This document shows, one piece after another, positions 14,241-23,129 of a DNA stretch of 64,000 nucleotides (its first letter is position 1; each line of letters starts with the position of its first letter). Source of the DNA: Longitalea luteola (lineage in GTDB: Bacteria > Bacteroidota > Bacteroidia > Chitinophagales > Chitinophagaceae); contig NZ_JAFIQX010000015.1 of NCBI RefSeq assembly GCF_017356035.1, forward strand, positions 1 to 64,000, read 5' to 3'. Below the pieces are notes generated by a model that was not told the origin of the DNA, did no database searches, and saw nothing but the letters and a program-made list of their open reading frames with translations. The translations under genes were made by a program, and so were the position numbers.

Positions 14241-14424
14241 TGGTTTGTGGTTTGTGGTTTATAGTTTATGGTTTATGGTTTATAGTTTTAGCCTCGCGAC
14301 TAATAGCTAACTAAATAACTAAATAACTGAATAACTGAATAACTGAATAACTGAACAACTGAACAACTGAGAACTTTGAACTTTGAACTTTGAACTGTGA
14401 ACTGTGAACTGTGAACTTTGAACT
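14241..14424. repeat. Arrays of GGTTTNT, TAACTGAA and GAACTTT words
   Basis: Three word families sit side by side in the convergent gap after the response regulator: GGTTTGT/GGTTTAT (14241-14287), AATAACTG octamers (about 14308-14372) and GAACTTT/GAACTGT heptamers (about 14373-14424). The last reaches the stop codon of the minus-strand gene. They do not pair with one another as clearly as the arms of the other arrays. Confidence 0.8.
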
Positions 14425-17243
14425 TATCGTCCCAACAAATTGATTGGCAAAATAAACTCCCACTGGTTCGGCCCAAGCCCCTCCACTTCCCCATCGAACA
14501 ACCGGCTGTAACGAATGCCGAAACTCACCGGATATTCATTCCACCATTTCGTATCAAAAAAGACCTCGCCGCCTGCAGATCGTAACTGCCAGGTAGTATT
14601 ACCCCTGAAATATTGCAGTTCAGTGTAATCATAGAAGGCATTGGCCCGCACTCGCAGAAAATAAACAATATTCGCGATCCCCAGGTCAGGATACACCAGC
14701 GGGAAATGATAATTGACGCCCACCTTGTACATGTCGGGAATGGTACGGGCATTGATGGCCAGATATCCCCTGGAAAATGGAAAACTGTTCGAAAAACTAT
14801 AATCCCCAACGGTATCGCGCTTTTGATAAGCCCCGGTGATCACGAGGTTATGCGTAGGCGCCGCACCCGGAAGATACAGGGCCCCACTCGTCAACCATTG
14901 AAACCCGCTGTAGGTAGTAAGGATCGTTCGATAGCGGCTCAGCAGACTGAGGCCGTATCGCGGATAAATATGTTGCCGCGCTACCTGCGATTGCATGGTG
15001 AACTGAACAGACCCATCAGCAAACTCAAACTGTTTGTCGGGGTAACGGCCTTTGGCAAAATTCGTATAGTTCACCTGGTGGTGATTAATCCCACCCGAGA
15101 CCACCAGGCGCCGGTTGAACCGCCCGCCATTTAAGGTAAAAGGGAACTGCAGACCCAGCCTGCCGTTGAGCTCGTTCCAGGTCTTGGTGGCCGGACTGTC
15201 ATTCTCTTTCCGGTCGAAGGTTCCGGCAACGCCCAGGGTAAGATAAGGCCACCAGCCGCCATAAATGGCCGTAGCACCCACTTCCTTGAACTTCTCGTCG
15301 GTATTGTAATTAAAATAGATCTCCGTTTGCAGCGTGTTCAGCACGTTCTGACCGATCAGCGAAAAAGTATAGTCGGGTTCGGCGATATACGGCCGCCAGC
15401 TGTGGAAATTGATGAGGTTAAATGATTTCCGGTAACGGCTGATGGGATACACCCTATTTGTATCAACTGGTAAAGGCTGATCCTTTTGTAAGGGATCCAG
15501 TTCATACACAAACAAAGGCGCTGTAAACGCTTGAGCGCTCACAGGCTGCCAGTTTTCCGCTGTAACCGGTTCTTGTACCATATGATAACCAGCCGCTGTA
15601 AAAGCGGTATAAATGGCTTTATTGTTCCGCGCGCTCCATTGGTAATTACCGGTGCCGGTATTGGCCGGCGTTCGCAATTGGAAGATGCTGCCGTTAACCC
15701 ATGCATACAACTCATCTTTTAACTCACCCGCAGCTGTAAACGTTATGGTATCGCCCTGTACCGCCGGAAAGCCAACCACCCGGTTGGTGCGCCGGAACAA
15801 TTCCTTCAAAGAACCATCATTGATATTAACCAGCGCCAGCGTGTTTACTCCCGCCGCAGTACGAATGCCCGACACTACGGTTTGCTGATCAAAAAATTTA
15901 GGCTGGCTATAGAACAATCCTTCGGGGTTAGGCACTTTTTTCACGACAGCGCCCGAAGCGGCATCCAGGATATGCAGGCTGGCCGCGCCGCCGGGCTGTA
16001 CATCAACTGCAACGATCTGTTTACCATCACTTGAAATATCCGGCGCAAAATAATTCGACCGGTGCGTAACAGTCTGTTGCCGGCCGCTCTTTACATCGAG
16101 CACCTTCAGCACGCTGTAGTTTTTCCAGGCCCACTGCACATCGGCTTCATAAGCCGCATACACGATCCTGCCATTTCTGTATGAAAAGTAATTGTCCAGC
16201 GAAATATCCTTTGTTCGTATCCTGGTGTCTGTGTGGCTGCCCAGGTCCCGGATATAAAATGCCGGAATTCTTTTATAGCTGCTTTTTACCAGCACTACCG
16301 ACTCATCGGTTACCCATTGCGGAAACTCTTCATCGCCCGCAAAATGCCGTTGCTGCTGCGCCCAGTTGCTCACCGCATCACTTTTTACAGAGTCAGCATA
16401 GTTTTTGAAATAGTTGATAGCATCCTGCCGGAATGTATGATAGTTTACCTGGCTGTATTTTTTAATAGCGCGTTGAAATGGATAGAACACGCCCTTAAAC
16501 CGGGCCGCATCATCGGTGACCTGTTTCCAGAATTCAGGTCCGAACTTTTCCCGGCCATAAGCCACCTGCATATAGCCAAGCCGGTAATGATCGGGTACAA
16601 GATCGCGCAGTGAACCATTGCGCAATTTCATCCAGGAATAATCTTTATTGGCGAACCATAGCGACCGGTAATCATTGAAGAAAAAAGGGAGCCGCCCCCT
16701 GCCCTGCCTGCTTTTTAACGTTTCCTGGTACACGGCGTCACCTTCCCAGAACCAGTTGGGAATGGCTGCGCTGTTCGCCATGGCCAGTCCTTCCTGCCCA
16801 AACAAATAGTAAGCAACCCTTGACAAACCTTTGCGGAAATTATTATACTGCTGCACATGGCGGTATTCATGAAGGGCCAGGGTATGATACCACGGTAAGG
16901 TACCCAGCTCAAACGGATTTTGCGGCGGCATCAGGTAGAACTCACTGCGCCAGGGGCCTAATCCCACATAGGCATTGGAGATAGTAGTGCGTGGTTGCAG
17001 AACGATACTGATCTTGCGCAGCCGGTTACCGATCGTTGGCGTTGTTTCAACAGCGAGTCGTTGCGAAGTAGTGGCTATATCGGCAGCCTGTTTTTCCAGG
17101 CCCAGGCCGCCAGGAAAAATGATCCGCACGGTGTCGGTATTGATCTGGTTCCATTTTGTTGACGGAGGATGCCCACCAAACTGTTGTGCGTGCAATAAAC
17201 CATATACGGGTAAACAACAGATAAATAGAAAAAGCTTTCTCAT
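14424..17243 (-). CDS. Secreted HExxH peptidase-like, beta-propeller and outer-membrane barrel-like protein
   Basis: 939 residues with signal peptide 1-19 (MRKLFLFICCLPVYGLLHA). The N-terminal domain carries HEYRH at 125-129 followed by W-E167-G-D-A, the arrangement of a gluzincin metallopeptidase (HExxH plus downstream Glu). Residues about 300-600 have repeating strand patterns typical of TolB/WD40-like propellers (FSYRNGRIVYAAYE, APDISSDGKQIVAV). Residues 600-939 look like alternating amphipathic strands ending in an aromatic-rich C-terminus, as in outer-membrane barrels. I infer a surface-anchored protein with a peptidase-like head; activity is unproven. Monocistronic and convergent with the stressosome operon. 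Confidence 0.7.
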   Translation of the reverse strand: MRKLFLFICCLPVYGLLHAQQFGGHPPSTKWNQINTDTVRIIFPGGLGLEKQAADIATTSQRLAVETTPTIGNRLRKISIVLQPRTTISNAYVGLGPWRSEFYLMPPQNPFELGTLPWYHTLALHEYRHVQQYNNFRKGLSRVAYYLFGQEGLAMANSAAIPNWFWEGDAVYQETLKSRQGRGRLPFFFNDYRSLWFANKDYSWMKLRNGSLRDLVPDHYRLGYMQVAYGREKFGPEFWKQVTDDAARFKGVFYPFQRAIKKYSQVNYHTFRQDAINYFKNYADSVKSDAVSNWAQQQRHFAGDEEFPQWVTDESVVLVKSSYKRIPAFYIRDLGSHTDTRIRTKDISLDNYFSYRNGRIVYAAYEADVQWAWKNYSVLKVLDVKSGRQQTVTHRSNYFAPDISSDGKQIVAVDVQPGGAASLHILDAASGAVVKKVPNPEGLFYSQPKFFDQQTVVSGIRTAAGVNTLALVNINDGSLKELFRRTNRVVGFPAVQGDTITFTAAGELKDELYAWVNGSIFQLRTPANTGTGNYQWSARNNKAIYTAFTAAGYHMVQEPVTAENWQPVSAQAFTAPLFVYELDPLQKDQPLPVDTNRVYPISRYRKSFNLINFHSWRPYIAEPDYTFSLIGQNVLNTLQTEIYFNYNTDEKFKEVGATAIYGGWWPYLTLGVAGTFDRKENDSPATKTWNELNGRLGLQFPFTLNGGRFNRRLVVSGGINHHQVNYTNFAKGRYPDKQFEFADGSVQFTMQSQVARQHIYPRYGLSLLSRYRTILTTYSGFQWLTSGALYLPGAAPTHNLVITGAYQKRDTVGDYSFSNSFPFSRGYLAINARTIPDMYKVGVNYHFPLVYPDLGIANIVYFLRVRANAFYDYTELQYFRGNTTWQLRSAGGEVFFDTKWWNEYPVSFGIRYSRLFDGEVEGLGPNQWEFILPINLLGR

Positions 17244-17303
17244 TCTTTGAGACTATATATGCCTGAAAATAGTTCATTTTTCTATATACGGTCATTTTCA
17301 TCC

Positions 17304-17920
17304 CGAGATTTTGGGATTTCGAGATTTTGGGATTTCGAGATTTTGGGATTTCGAGATTTCTGATTTTGAGATTTCTGATTTGGGATCTTGCGGCTGCGAA
17401 ATGGAGGTATTTGAAGTTGAGTCGGAGTTCCGGCTTATAAGCAAATCTCAAAATCTCGAAATCCCGAAATCAGAAATGGATTATTAGTTTGGGATCTTGT
17501 GGCTGCGAAATGGAGGTATTTGAAGTTGAGTCGGAGTTCAGGCTTATAAGCAAATCTCGAAATCCCGAAATCCCGAAATCAGAAATGGATTTCTAATTTG
17601 GGATTTTGCAGCTGCGAATTTGAAGTATTTGAAGTTAGTCGGAGTTCCGGCTTATAAGCAAATCTCGAAATCTCGAAATCCCGAAATCAGAAATGGATTT
17701 CTAATTTGGGATCTTGTGGCTGCGAAATGGAGGTATTTGAAGTTGAGTCGGACTTCCGGCTTATAAGCAAATCTCAAAATCTCGAAATCCCGAAATCAGA
17801 AATGGATTATTAGTTTGGGATTTTGCGGCTGCGAATTTGAAGTATTTGAAGTTAGTGGGAGTTCCGGCTTATAAGCAAATCTCGAAATCCCGAAATCAGA
17901 AATCAGAAATGGATTTCTGT
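17304..17920. repeat. Five tandem ~109-bp units with GATTTCGG-word arms
   Basis: An opening array of GATTTTGG/GATTTCGA octamers (17304-17380) is followed by five near-identical units starting at about 17381, 17490, 17599, 17707 and 17816 (period 108-109 bp). Each unit has a core (GGCTGCGAA...GGCTTATAAGC) followed by words CGAAATCC and CGAAATCAGAAATGG, complementary to the opening array. Units differ by a few substitutions and small indels. The period is not a multiple of three and all frames are broken, so it is not coding. It fills the divergent gap between the barrel-like gene and prsW. Confidence 0.9.
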
Positions 17921-17999
17921 TGTGGAACTTGTATCTTGGGCCCGATTGCTTTGCTGTACCATGTCTGTCTCCCTTTGGGGGTAAAACATATTTGTAAAC

Positions 18000-18713
18000 A
18001 TGCTTTCGTTACTAGCTTTGGCCATTGCGCCGGGTGCGGCTATCACATTGTATATCTATTCGAGGGATAAATATGACCGGGAACCGCTAAAGCCCTTGCT
18101 GATCTCATTTTTACTGGGTATGGTGGCCACGGCGCCGGCGATTTATATGCAGGTTGTACTGAAACCGGTATTGTATCTCCGGTTTCCCGGATTCACCATC
18201 TGGTATTACTTTTTACTTTCATTTATTGTGGTGGCCGCCAGTGAAGAAGGCAGCAAGTATCTCATGCTGCGGGGCTATGCGTATCGCAACAAAGCCTTTA
18301 ACGAACCCTTCGATGGCATCATTTATTCGGTAATGATCAGCATGGGATTCGCCACGCTGGAAAACATCGACTATGTGCTGAATTATGGATTCAGGACCGG
18401 CCTCATCCGTTTGTTCATATCAGTACCTTCCCATGGCGCTTTTGCTGTATTAATGGGCTATCATGTAGGCCTGGCCAAATTCGATAAACCACATGCCATT
18501 CGGCACATTGTAAAAGGACTGCTGCTCGCCATCTTCTTTCATGGTGCATTCGATTTCTTTTTGTTATTGCAGAACAGCTCACAGGTAAAACAATATGTTT
18601 CGAATGGATTGCTGATCACCGGCGCCCTGGTGGCCTGGTATTTTGCCATTCGTATGGCGGTGAAATCGATCCGGCTGCACGAGGAACTATCGCGGCAGCA
18701 AAATACGATGTGA
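18000..18713 (+). CDS. PrsW-family intramembrane metalloprotease
   Basis: 237 residues, polytopic. The family motifs are present: EEGSKY (E-E-x-x-K) in VVAASEEGSKYLML, F-x-x-x-EN (GFATLENIDYVL), SVPSHGAFA and FFHGAFDF with the metal-binding His residues. The N-terminal IAPGAAITLYIYSRDKYDREP is also typical. PrsW proteases cleave membrane proteins such as anti-sigma factors within the membrane; the target here is unknown. The start ATG 18000 places the first membrane segment at the N-terminus. The TGA stop is itself part of the GATAAT repeat that follows. Confidence 0.9.
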   Translation: MLSLLALAIAPGAAITLYIYSRDKYDREPLKPLLISFLLGMVATAPAIYMQVVLKPVLYLRFPGFTIWYYFLLSFIVVAASEEGSKYLMLRGYAYRNKAFNEPFDGIIYSVMISMGFATLENIDYVLNYGFRTGLIRLFISVPSHGAFAVLMGYHVGLAKFDKPHAIRHIVKGLLLAIFFHGAFDFFLLLQNSSQVKQYVSNGLLITGALVAWYFAIRMAVKSIRLHEELSRQQNTM

Positions 18714-18793
18714 TGATTTGATAATGTGATAATACAGACAGCTTTTATTGCATTTCTAATTATCACATTTGCTGATTATCACTTTTGCTAATT
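18706..18793. repeat. Short inverted GATAAT-word element overlapping two gene ends
   Basis: The left arm at 18706-18734 (words GATGTGAT, TTGATAAT, GTGATAAT) starts within the last codons of prsW. The right arm at 18757-18793 (ATTATCAC, ATTTGCTG, ATTATCAC) runs into the 3' end of the acetyltransferase gene and supplies its last residues. The centre is only ~22 bp. A hairpin of this kind at a convergent junction could end transcription from both sides. Confidence 0.75.
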
Positions 18794-19290
18794 TTCTTTT
18801 CCATAACATAGTCTATCATAAAATAGCCGTTGCCGATATCAATGTCCTCTTCTTTTATAATGGTGAAACCCAGTTTCTCATAGAAAAAGCGTGCTTTATT
18901 ATAGCGGTTCACGTTCAGGCGCAAGGCATGAATGGCCTGTGGATTTAGTTGTTCAATGATGTAATCGATCAATTTCTTCCCAATGCCCTGGCCCTGGGTA
19001 TCCTGGTGAACGTAGATCTTATGCAGTTTGCTAACGCCGGGCTCTATGGTAGAATAAGAAGCAAAACCTACCGGTTTGCCGCCTGACTCAACCATCAAAA
19101 AAATATGCTTCAGCTCCAGCAGCTGATTACGAAGCGAGGCATTGCTGTAAATGAGGTTGAGCATATACGCCAGTTGCTCCGGCGACAGGATCTCTCCATA
19201 GGTCACCGGCCATATCTCCCGCGCCAGCCGTTCAATAGTTATAAGGTCATCAACAGTTGCATACCCGATATTTATCATGCTCTCATACAT
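18763..19290 (-). CDS. GNAT-family N-acetyltransferase
   Basis: 175 residues. The acetyl-CoA binding motif A is clear in KIYVHQDTQGQGIGKKLIDYII (Q-x-x-G-x-G/A). HALRLNVNRYNKARFFYEKLGFTII is the usual motif B with Asn and the YEKLGF element. The N-terminus (VDDLITIERLAREIWPVTYGEIL) is common in single-domain GNATs of Bacteroidota. The substrate is unknown. Start may be ATG 19290 or in-frame ATG 19278. The last eight residues (SKSDNQQM) are encoded by the right arm of a GATAAT repeat, so the original stop may have been replaced. Confidence 0.88.
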   Translation of the reverse strand: MYESMINIGYATVDDLITIERLAREIWPVTYGEILSPEQLAYMLNLIYSNASLRNQLLELKHIFLMVESGGKPVGFASYSTIEPGVSKLHKIYVHQDTQGQGIGKKLIDYIIEQLNPQAIHALRLNVNRYNKARFFYEKLGFTIIKEEDIDIGNGYFMIDYVMEKKISKSDNQQM

Positions 19291-19331
19291 TTTACATTAT
19301 CACATTAGCTAATTAGCTAATTAGCTAATTA
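19287..19331. repeat. ATTATCAC / TTAGCTAA word array
   Basis: A ~45 bp run of ATTATCAC followed by three TTAGCTAA words fills the gap between the acetyltransferase start and the stop of the queuosine-precursor transporter gene. TTAGCTAA is itself palindromic, so the array can fold locally. Confidence 0.75.
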
Positions 19332-20102
19332 TCCTTCCTTTCCCATAGCGGCCAGTTTCATTTGTTTAGCCGTTTCAGGGCCCAGGTATTTCTCTATCTG
19401 CCTTTCTGCTATATAAATAACGGGGGTCAGGATCAGCGCCATAAGGAATTTATAAGTATAGTTCATTACCCCAATGGCCAGGATCTGCTGCCAGGTGAAA
19501 ATGCCGCTGAAAGCAATGAACAATACAATATAGCTATCTACCAGTTGAGATACCACGGTTGAACCCGTTGCCCGCAGCCATACATGTTTTTCACCGGTAC
19601 GTTTCTTTATCTTGTGAAATACCGTCACATCGACGATCTGGCTCACCAGGAAGGCCACCAGGCTGCCGACGATGATGCGCATACCCTGCCCAAACACACT
19701 GTCAAAAGCGATCTGCATATCGGGAACACCCTGTTTGGTCCGGCTGGTGACCCAGAAATCAGCAGCCGGCACATGAATGGCCAGGTAAAACATCAGGAAG
19801 GCATAAGAGATCAGTCCCACCGCAATGAAACTGATGCGGCGCACGGCTTTAGGCCCATAGAACTCATTGATGATATCGGTCATCACAAACTCCAGTGGCC
19901 ATAACAGTACCCCGCAGGTAAGCGTAAAGGCAAGGCCGGGCTGACCGAAAAGGGTGATATTAGCGGGCTGGGTATTCAGCAATTTTTCCAGGGAGAACAG
20001 TTTGGTACCTATACATTCCGCGATCAGGGCATTGGCAACAAAAAATGCGGTGAAAAATACAAACAGCCGGGTCGGTTTATCCTTAATAATAGACTGGATC
20101 AT
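19329..20102 (-). CDS. yhhQ: Queuosine precursor transporter (YhhQ/VUT family)
   Basis: 257 residues, polytopic membrane protein with about six hydrophobic segments. Family features include the opening RLFVFFTAFFVANALIAECIGTKLFS, the charged loop LEFVMTDIINEFYGPKAVRR, and QIVDVTVFHKIKKRTGEKHVWLRATGSTVVSQLVDSYIVLFIAF. YhhQ imports queuosine precursors (preQ0/preQ1) for tRNA modification. Its stop is next to a short repeat array. It overlaps the upstream 96-residue membrane gene by four bases (ATGA), so the two are probably translated together. Confidence 0.93.
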   Translation of the reverse strand: MIQSIIKDKPTRLFVFFTAFFVANALIAECIGTKLFSLEKLLNTQPANITLFGQPGLAFTLTCGVLLWPLEFVMTDIINEFYGPKAVRRISFIAVGLISYAFLMFYLAIHVPAADFWVTSRTKQGVPDMQIAFDSVFGQGMRIIVGSLVAFLVSQIVDVTVFHKIKKRTGEKHVWLRATGSTVVSQLVDSYIVLFIAFSGIFTWQQILAIGVMNYTYKFLMALILTPVIYIAERQIEKYLGPETAKQMKLAAMGKEG

Positions 20103-20389
20103 CTTGTAAAAAGTATTATCTGGGGCAATAAAAAAAGAAAATTAGCAATTATAAGCCATCTCGGGAAATGTTTCCACGCGGCTTTGCGTTTCAGGATAAA
20201 AACCAGCATGAACAGGTTTACCCCTATATTCAACAGAAAAGCGATCAAAATGCCCAAAATAAGTACCAGGGATACAAGTTCGCCGGGCTGGCCTTCTTTA
20301 AGCACGGGATAAAGCCGCATAACCCACACTAACACAAAGCAAACATTACAAATAAAAGCCACCCGACTGAAAAATATTAAACTTTGCAT
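20099..20389 (-). CDS. Small three-pass membrane protein
   Basis: 96 residues with three predicted membrane segments: about 4-26 (LIFFSRVAFICNVCFVLVWVM), 38-66 (ELVSLVLILGILIAFLLNIGVNLFMLVFI) and 77-94 (WLIIANFLFLLPQIILF). Short basic loops lie between them. I recognise no family. It overlaps the yhhQ start by four bases and so probably belongs to the same transcript, but nothing visible ties it to queuosine transport. Confidence 0.75.
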   Translation of the reverse strand: MQSLIFFSRVAFICNVCFVLVWVMRLYPVLKEGQPGELVSLVLILGILIAFLLNIGVNLFMLVFILKRKAAWKHFPRWLIIANFLFLLPQIILFTR

Positions 20390-20446
20390 ATAGTCAACTT
20401 CCTGTAAAATTGCATTATTTTGCCCAACTATTAATTATTTGCAGTA

Positions 20447-23080
20447 ATGAAGAAAACACTCTGGCAGCAGGTAATGCCACATCTGATATCCGTTGCTATT
20501 TTTCTGATAGTAGCCATGCTCTTTGCCAAACCGGCGCTGGAATCTGACACGGTGATGAAACAGGGAGATATTATTAACTGGCAGGGCATGGTTCACCAGT
20601 CAGATGTATACAAAGAAAAACATGGCCATTATCCATTATGGACGCCAAGCATGTACGCAGGTATGCCTGCTTACCAGATCGCCACGGATGGCCCGTGGAC
20701 ACCGTTGGTTTTTATAGACGCACTGTTGAAGCTGGGCCTGCCCAAACCCATAAACATCTTCTTCCTGGCCTGCATATGTTTTTATTTCCTCTGTATGTGC
20801 CTCCGTATTCGGCCCTGGGTAGCTGTTATCGGCGGCCTGGCCTTTGCCTATAGTACCACATTCCCCATATTCATAACGGCCGGCCACGATACACAAATGC
20901 TGTCACTGGCCTATGCACCAGCTGTTCTGGGCGGCATCATATTACTATTCGATGGAAAATATATCAGCGGATTTATTGTCACTGCCTTATTCGCTGCCCT
21001 GCAAATTTCCGGAGGCCACCAGCAGGTAAGTTATTATATGTTCCTGGTGATCGGAGTCATGGTGGTATTCTTTCTGATCCGGGCCTTCCGCTCCGGAAAA
21101 GCAGTTCCCCAATTAAAAGCAACAGGCCTGGCAGCAGTGGCCTGTATCTTGGGCATCCTGTTCAACGCGATCGTACTGTTAACCGTGTACGAATATTCGA
21201 AAGAATCGAAACGCGGCGGTCAATTGGTGATGCCGGATAAACGGAACACGAAGGATGTTATGAAAGGCGATAAAACAAAAGGCCTTAGTAAAGATTATGC
21301 GTTCCAGTGGAGCTATGGCTGGACGGAATCACTCACCCTCATGTTCCCCGGTGTAATGGGTTATGGCCAGCATTATGCAGAACGCGACGGCGATCAGTTC
21401 ATGTATCCCAAGCTGGATGAGAACTCACATGTAGCCACACACCTGCAGGAAAAGTTGAACCTGCCAGAAGACCAGGCTACCAATATCGCTTTCCAGTTAA
21501 GCGGAAATTTATATTGGGGCGATCAGCCCTTTACAGCAGGCCCTATTTACCTGGGCGCTATCGTGTGTTTGTTGTTCATATTTTCCATGGTATACCTCGA
21601 TGGTAAACATAAATGGTGGATCCTGACAGCCGCTATCCTCGGTATTTTACTGGCGCTGGGCAAACATTTCGCCGCCTTCAACTACTTTTTGTTCGACTAC
21701 CTGCCATTCTACAATAAGTTCAGGGTGCCAACCATGGCGCTGGAAATTACCGGACTCGTATTGCCCATAGGCGCTGCCATGGGGCTCGAGAAACTGGTAG
21801 CTACCGGCCACGTGGATCTTAAGGACCTGAAGCTGGCCAGCATAATAACCGGTACGGTGTTCCTCGTGGCAGCGGGCATTTATTTCTCGGCAGATTACAG
21901 CAATGAGAATAAAAAACGTACTGCGGCCATTAGCCAGGTAATGAGTGGCGGCATGACGGCCTCAACGATGGCAGCCCTTGATTCCATCAACCGCACATTT
22001 CCTGCTCAGCCAGATAACCGGATTTATGAAAATTTTTTATTTCAGGCAAAGGCCGATCCTTCCGTTGCACGCGGCATCATCAACGCTTTGCGCGAAGACC
22101 GCCAGGCGGCCTATGGCAAAACGTTGGTCAGCTCCCTGATCTTCGTACTGATAGGCCTTGGTATTTTATACCTGTATGCCGTAAAAAAGATAAACGCAAT
22201 AATACTGCTGGCAGGTATTGGTCTGGCAACGATCATCGACCTGATGATCATCGACACCAAATACCTGAACAGTTACAGCTTTGGCAGCAAGGAAAATTAC
22301 GAAGCGTCCACATTCCCGCTAACAGCTGCTGACCATGAAATTCTGAAAGACAAAGACCCCAATTTCAGGGTGTATAATACAACGGCTGGTGATCCGTTCC
22401 AGGGTGACTCCCGCACTTCGTATTATCATAAGTCAATAGGTGGTTACCACCCCGCCCGTTTAGGCATCTATGATGACCTGATGACCTATCAATTGATGGA
22501 TGGGGAGAACCAGGCGGTGATCAATATGCTCAACGTAAAATACCGGATCGAGCAGAACCGCCAGACGAACAGCCTCGAAGCCGTGCCAAACCCCAATGCC
22601 TTAGGCAATGTGTGGTTTGTAAAAAACGTCCAATACGTTGATGGTCCTGTTAAAGAAATGCAGGCTCTCAATAATTTCAACCCGGCAGAGACAGCCATCG
22701 TTGACAATTCCTATAAATCGATGTTAAGCGGAGCAGTTCCCGCCGACAGCGGCGCATCCATCAAACAGGTAGCCTTCGATTTCGAGAACATCAAGTATGA
22801 AAGCAACAGCAATGCGCCCCATGTAGCCGTTTTCAGTGAGATCTTCTACAAAGAATGGAAGGCCTACATCGATGGAAAACCTGCCCCCATAGCCAAAGCC
22901 AATTATGTGTTACGCGCCCTGTTGATACCCGCAGGCAAACACAATATTGAATTTAAATTTGAACCAACCACCTTCCGTACCGGTTATACGTTATCAGCCA
23001 TTACAGGCTGGCTGATAGCATTGCTGCTGGCAGCTTATATCGGCTGGCAGATCTGGTTGCGTAATAAGAAAACCAAGTAA
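20447..23080 (+). CDS. YfhO-family large membrane protein
   Basis: 877 residues with about a dozen membrane segments. The N-terminal membrane helix is followed by an extracytoplasmic loop (DTVMKQGDIINWQGMVHQSD...PLWTPSMYAGMPAYQI), which is the hallmark of Bacteroidota YfhO proteins. Its D/E and W-x-P positions resemble GT-C glycosyltransferases. A soluble domain (about 640-850, RVYNTTAGDPFQGDSRTSYYH...FSEIFYKEWKAYIDGKPA) precedes the last membrane helix. YfhO proteins are thought to modify surface glycopolymers. It is followed by a strong terminator and then a glycosyltransferase gene. Confidence 0.9.
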   Translation: MKKTLWQQVMPHLISVAIFLIVAMLFAKPALESDTVMKQGDIINWQGMVHQSDVYKEKHGHYPLWTPSMYAGMPAYQIATDGPWTPLVFIDALLKLGLPKPINIFFLACICFYFLCMCLRIRPWVAVIGGLAFAYSTTFPIFITAGHDTQMLSLAYAPAVLGGIILLFDGKYISGFIVTALFAALQISGGHQQVSYYMFLVIGVMVVFFLIRAFRSGKAVPQLKATGLAAVACILGILFNAIVLLTVYEYSKESKRGGQLVMPDKRNTKDVMKGDKTKGLSKDYAFQWSYGWTESLTLMFPGVMGYGQHYAERDGDQFMYPKLDENSHVATHLQEKLNLPEDQATNIAFQLSGNLYWGDQPFTAGPIYLGAIVCLLFIFSMVYLDGKHKWWILTAAILGILLALGKHFAAFNYFLFDYLPFYNKFRVPTMALEITGLVLPIGAAMGLEKLVATGHVDLKDLKLASIITGTVFLVAAGIYFSADYSNENKKRTAAISQVMSGGMTASTMAALDSINRTFPAQPDNRIYENFLFQAKADPSVARGIINALREDRQAAYGKTLVSSLIFVLIGLGILYLYAVKKINAIILLAGIGLATIIDLMIIDTKYLNSYSFGSKENYEASTFPLTAADHEILKDKDPNFRVYNTTAGDPFQGDSRTSYYHKSIGGYHPARLGIYDDLMTYQLMDGENQAVINMLNVKYRIEQNRQTNSLEAVPNPNALGNVWFVKNVQYVDGPVKEMQALNNFNPAETAIVDNSYKSMLSGAVPADSGASIKQVAFDFENIKYESNSNAPHVAVFSEIFYKEWKAYIDGKPAPIAKANYVLRALLIPAGKHNIEFKFEPTTFRTGYTLSAITGWLIALLLAAYIGWQIWLRNKKTK

Positions 23081-23094
23081 TGGCTTAACATATT

Positions 23095-23129
23095 ATACCC
23101 GTTGCTCCACAGCAACGGGTATCTTTTTT
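23095..23129 (+). terminator. Intrinsic terminator after the YfhO gene
   Basis: ATACCCGTTGCT (23095-23106), loop CCAC, then AGCAACGGGTAT (23111-23122): a perfect 12-bp stem followed by C and six T residues (23124-23129). The next base is the A of the ATG start of the following glycosyltransferase gene, so terminator and start codon touch. Confidence 0.9.

Noticed and set aside
14613-15134. Plus-strand ORF of 173 residues
   Set aside because: It is antisense to the well-supported 939-residue gene and lacks any motif or start signal.
17304-17920. CRISPR-like array
   Set aside because: Repeat units are ~109 bp with no unique spacers of constant length and no cas genes nearby; whole units, not just repeats, are conserved.
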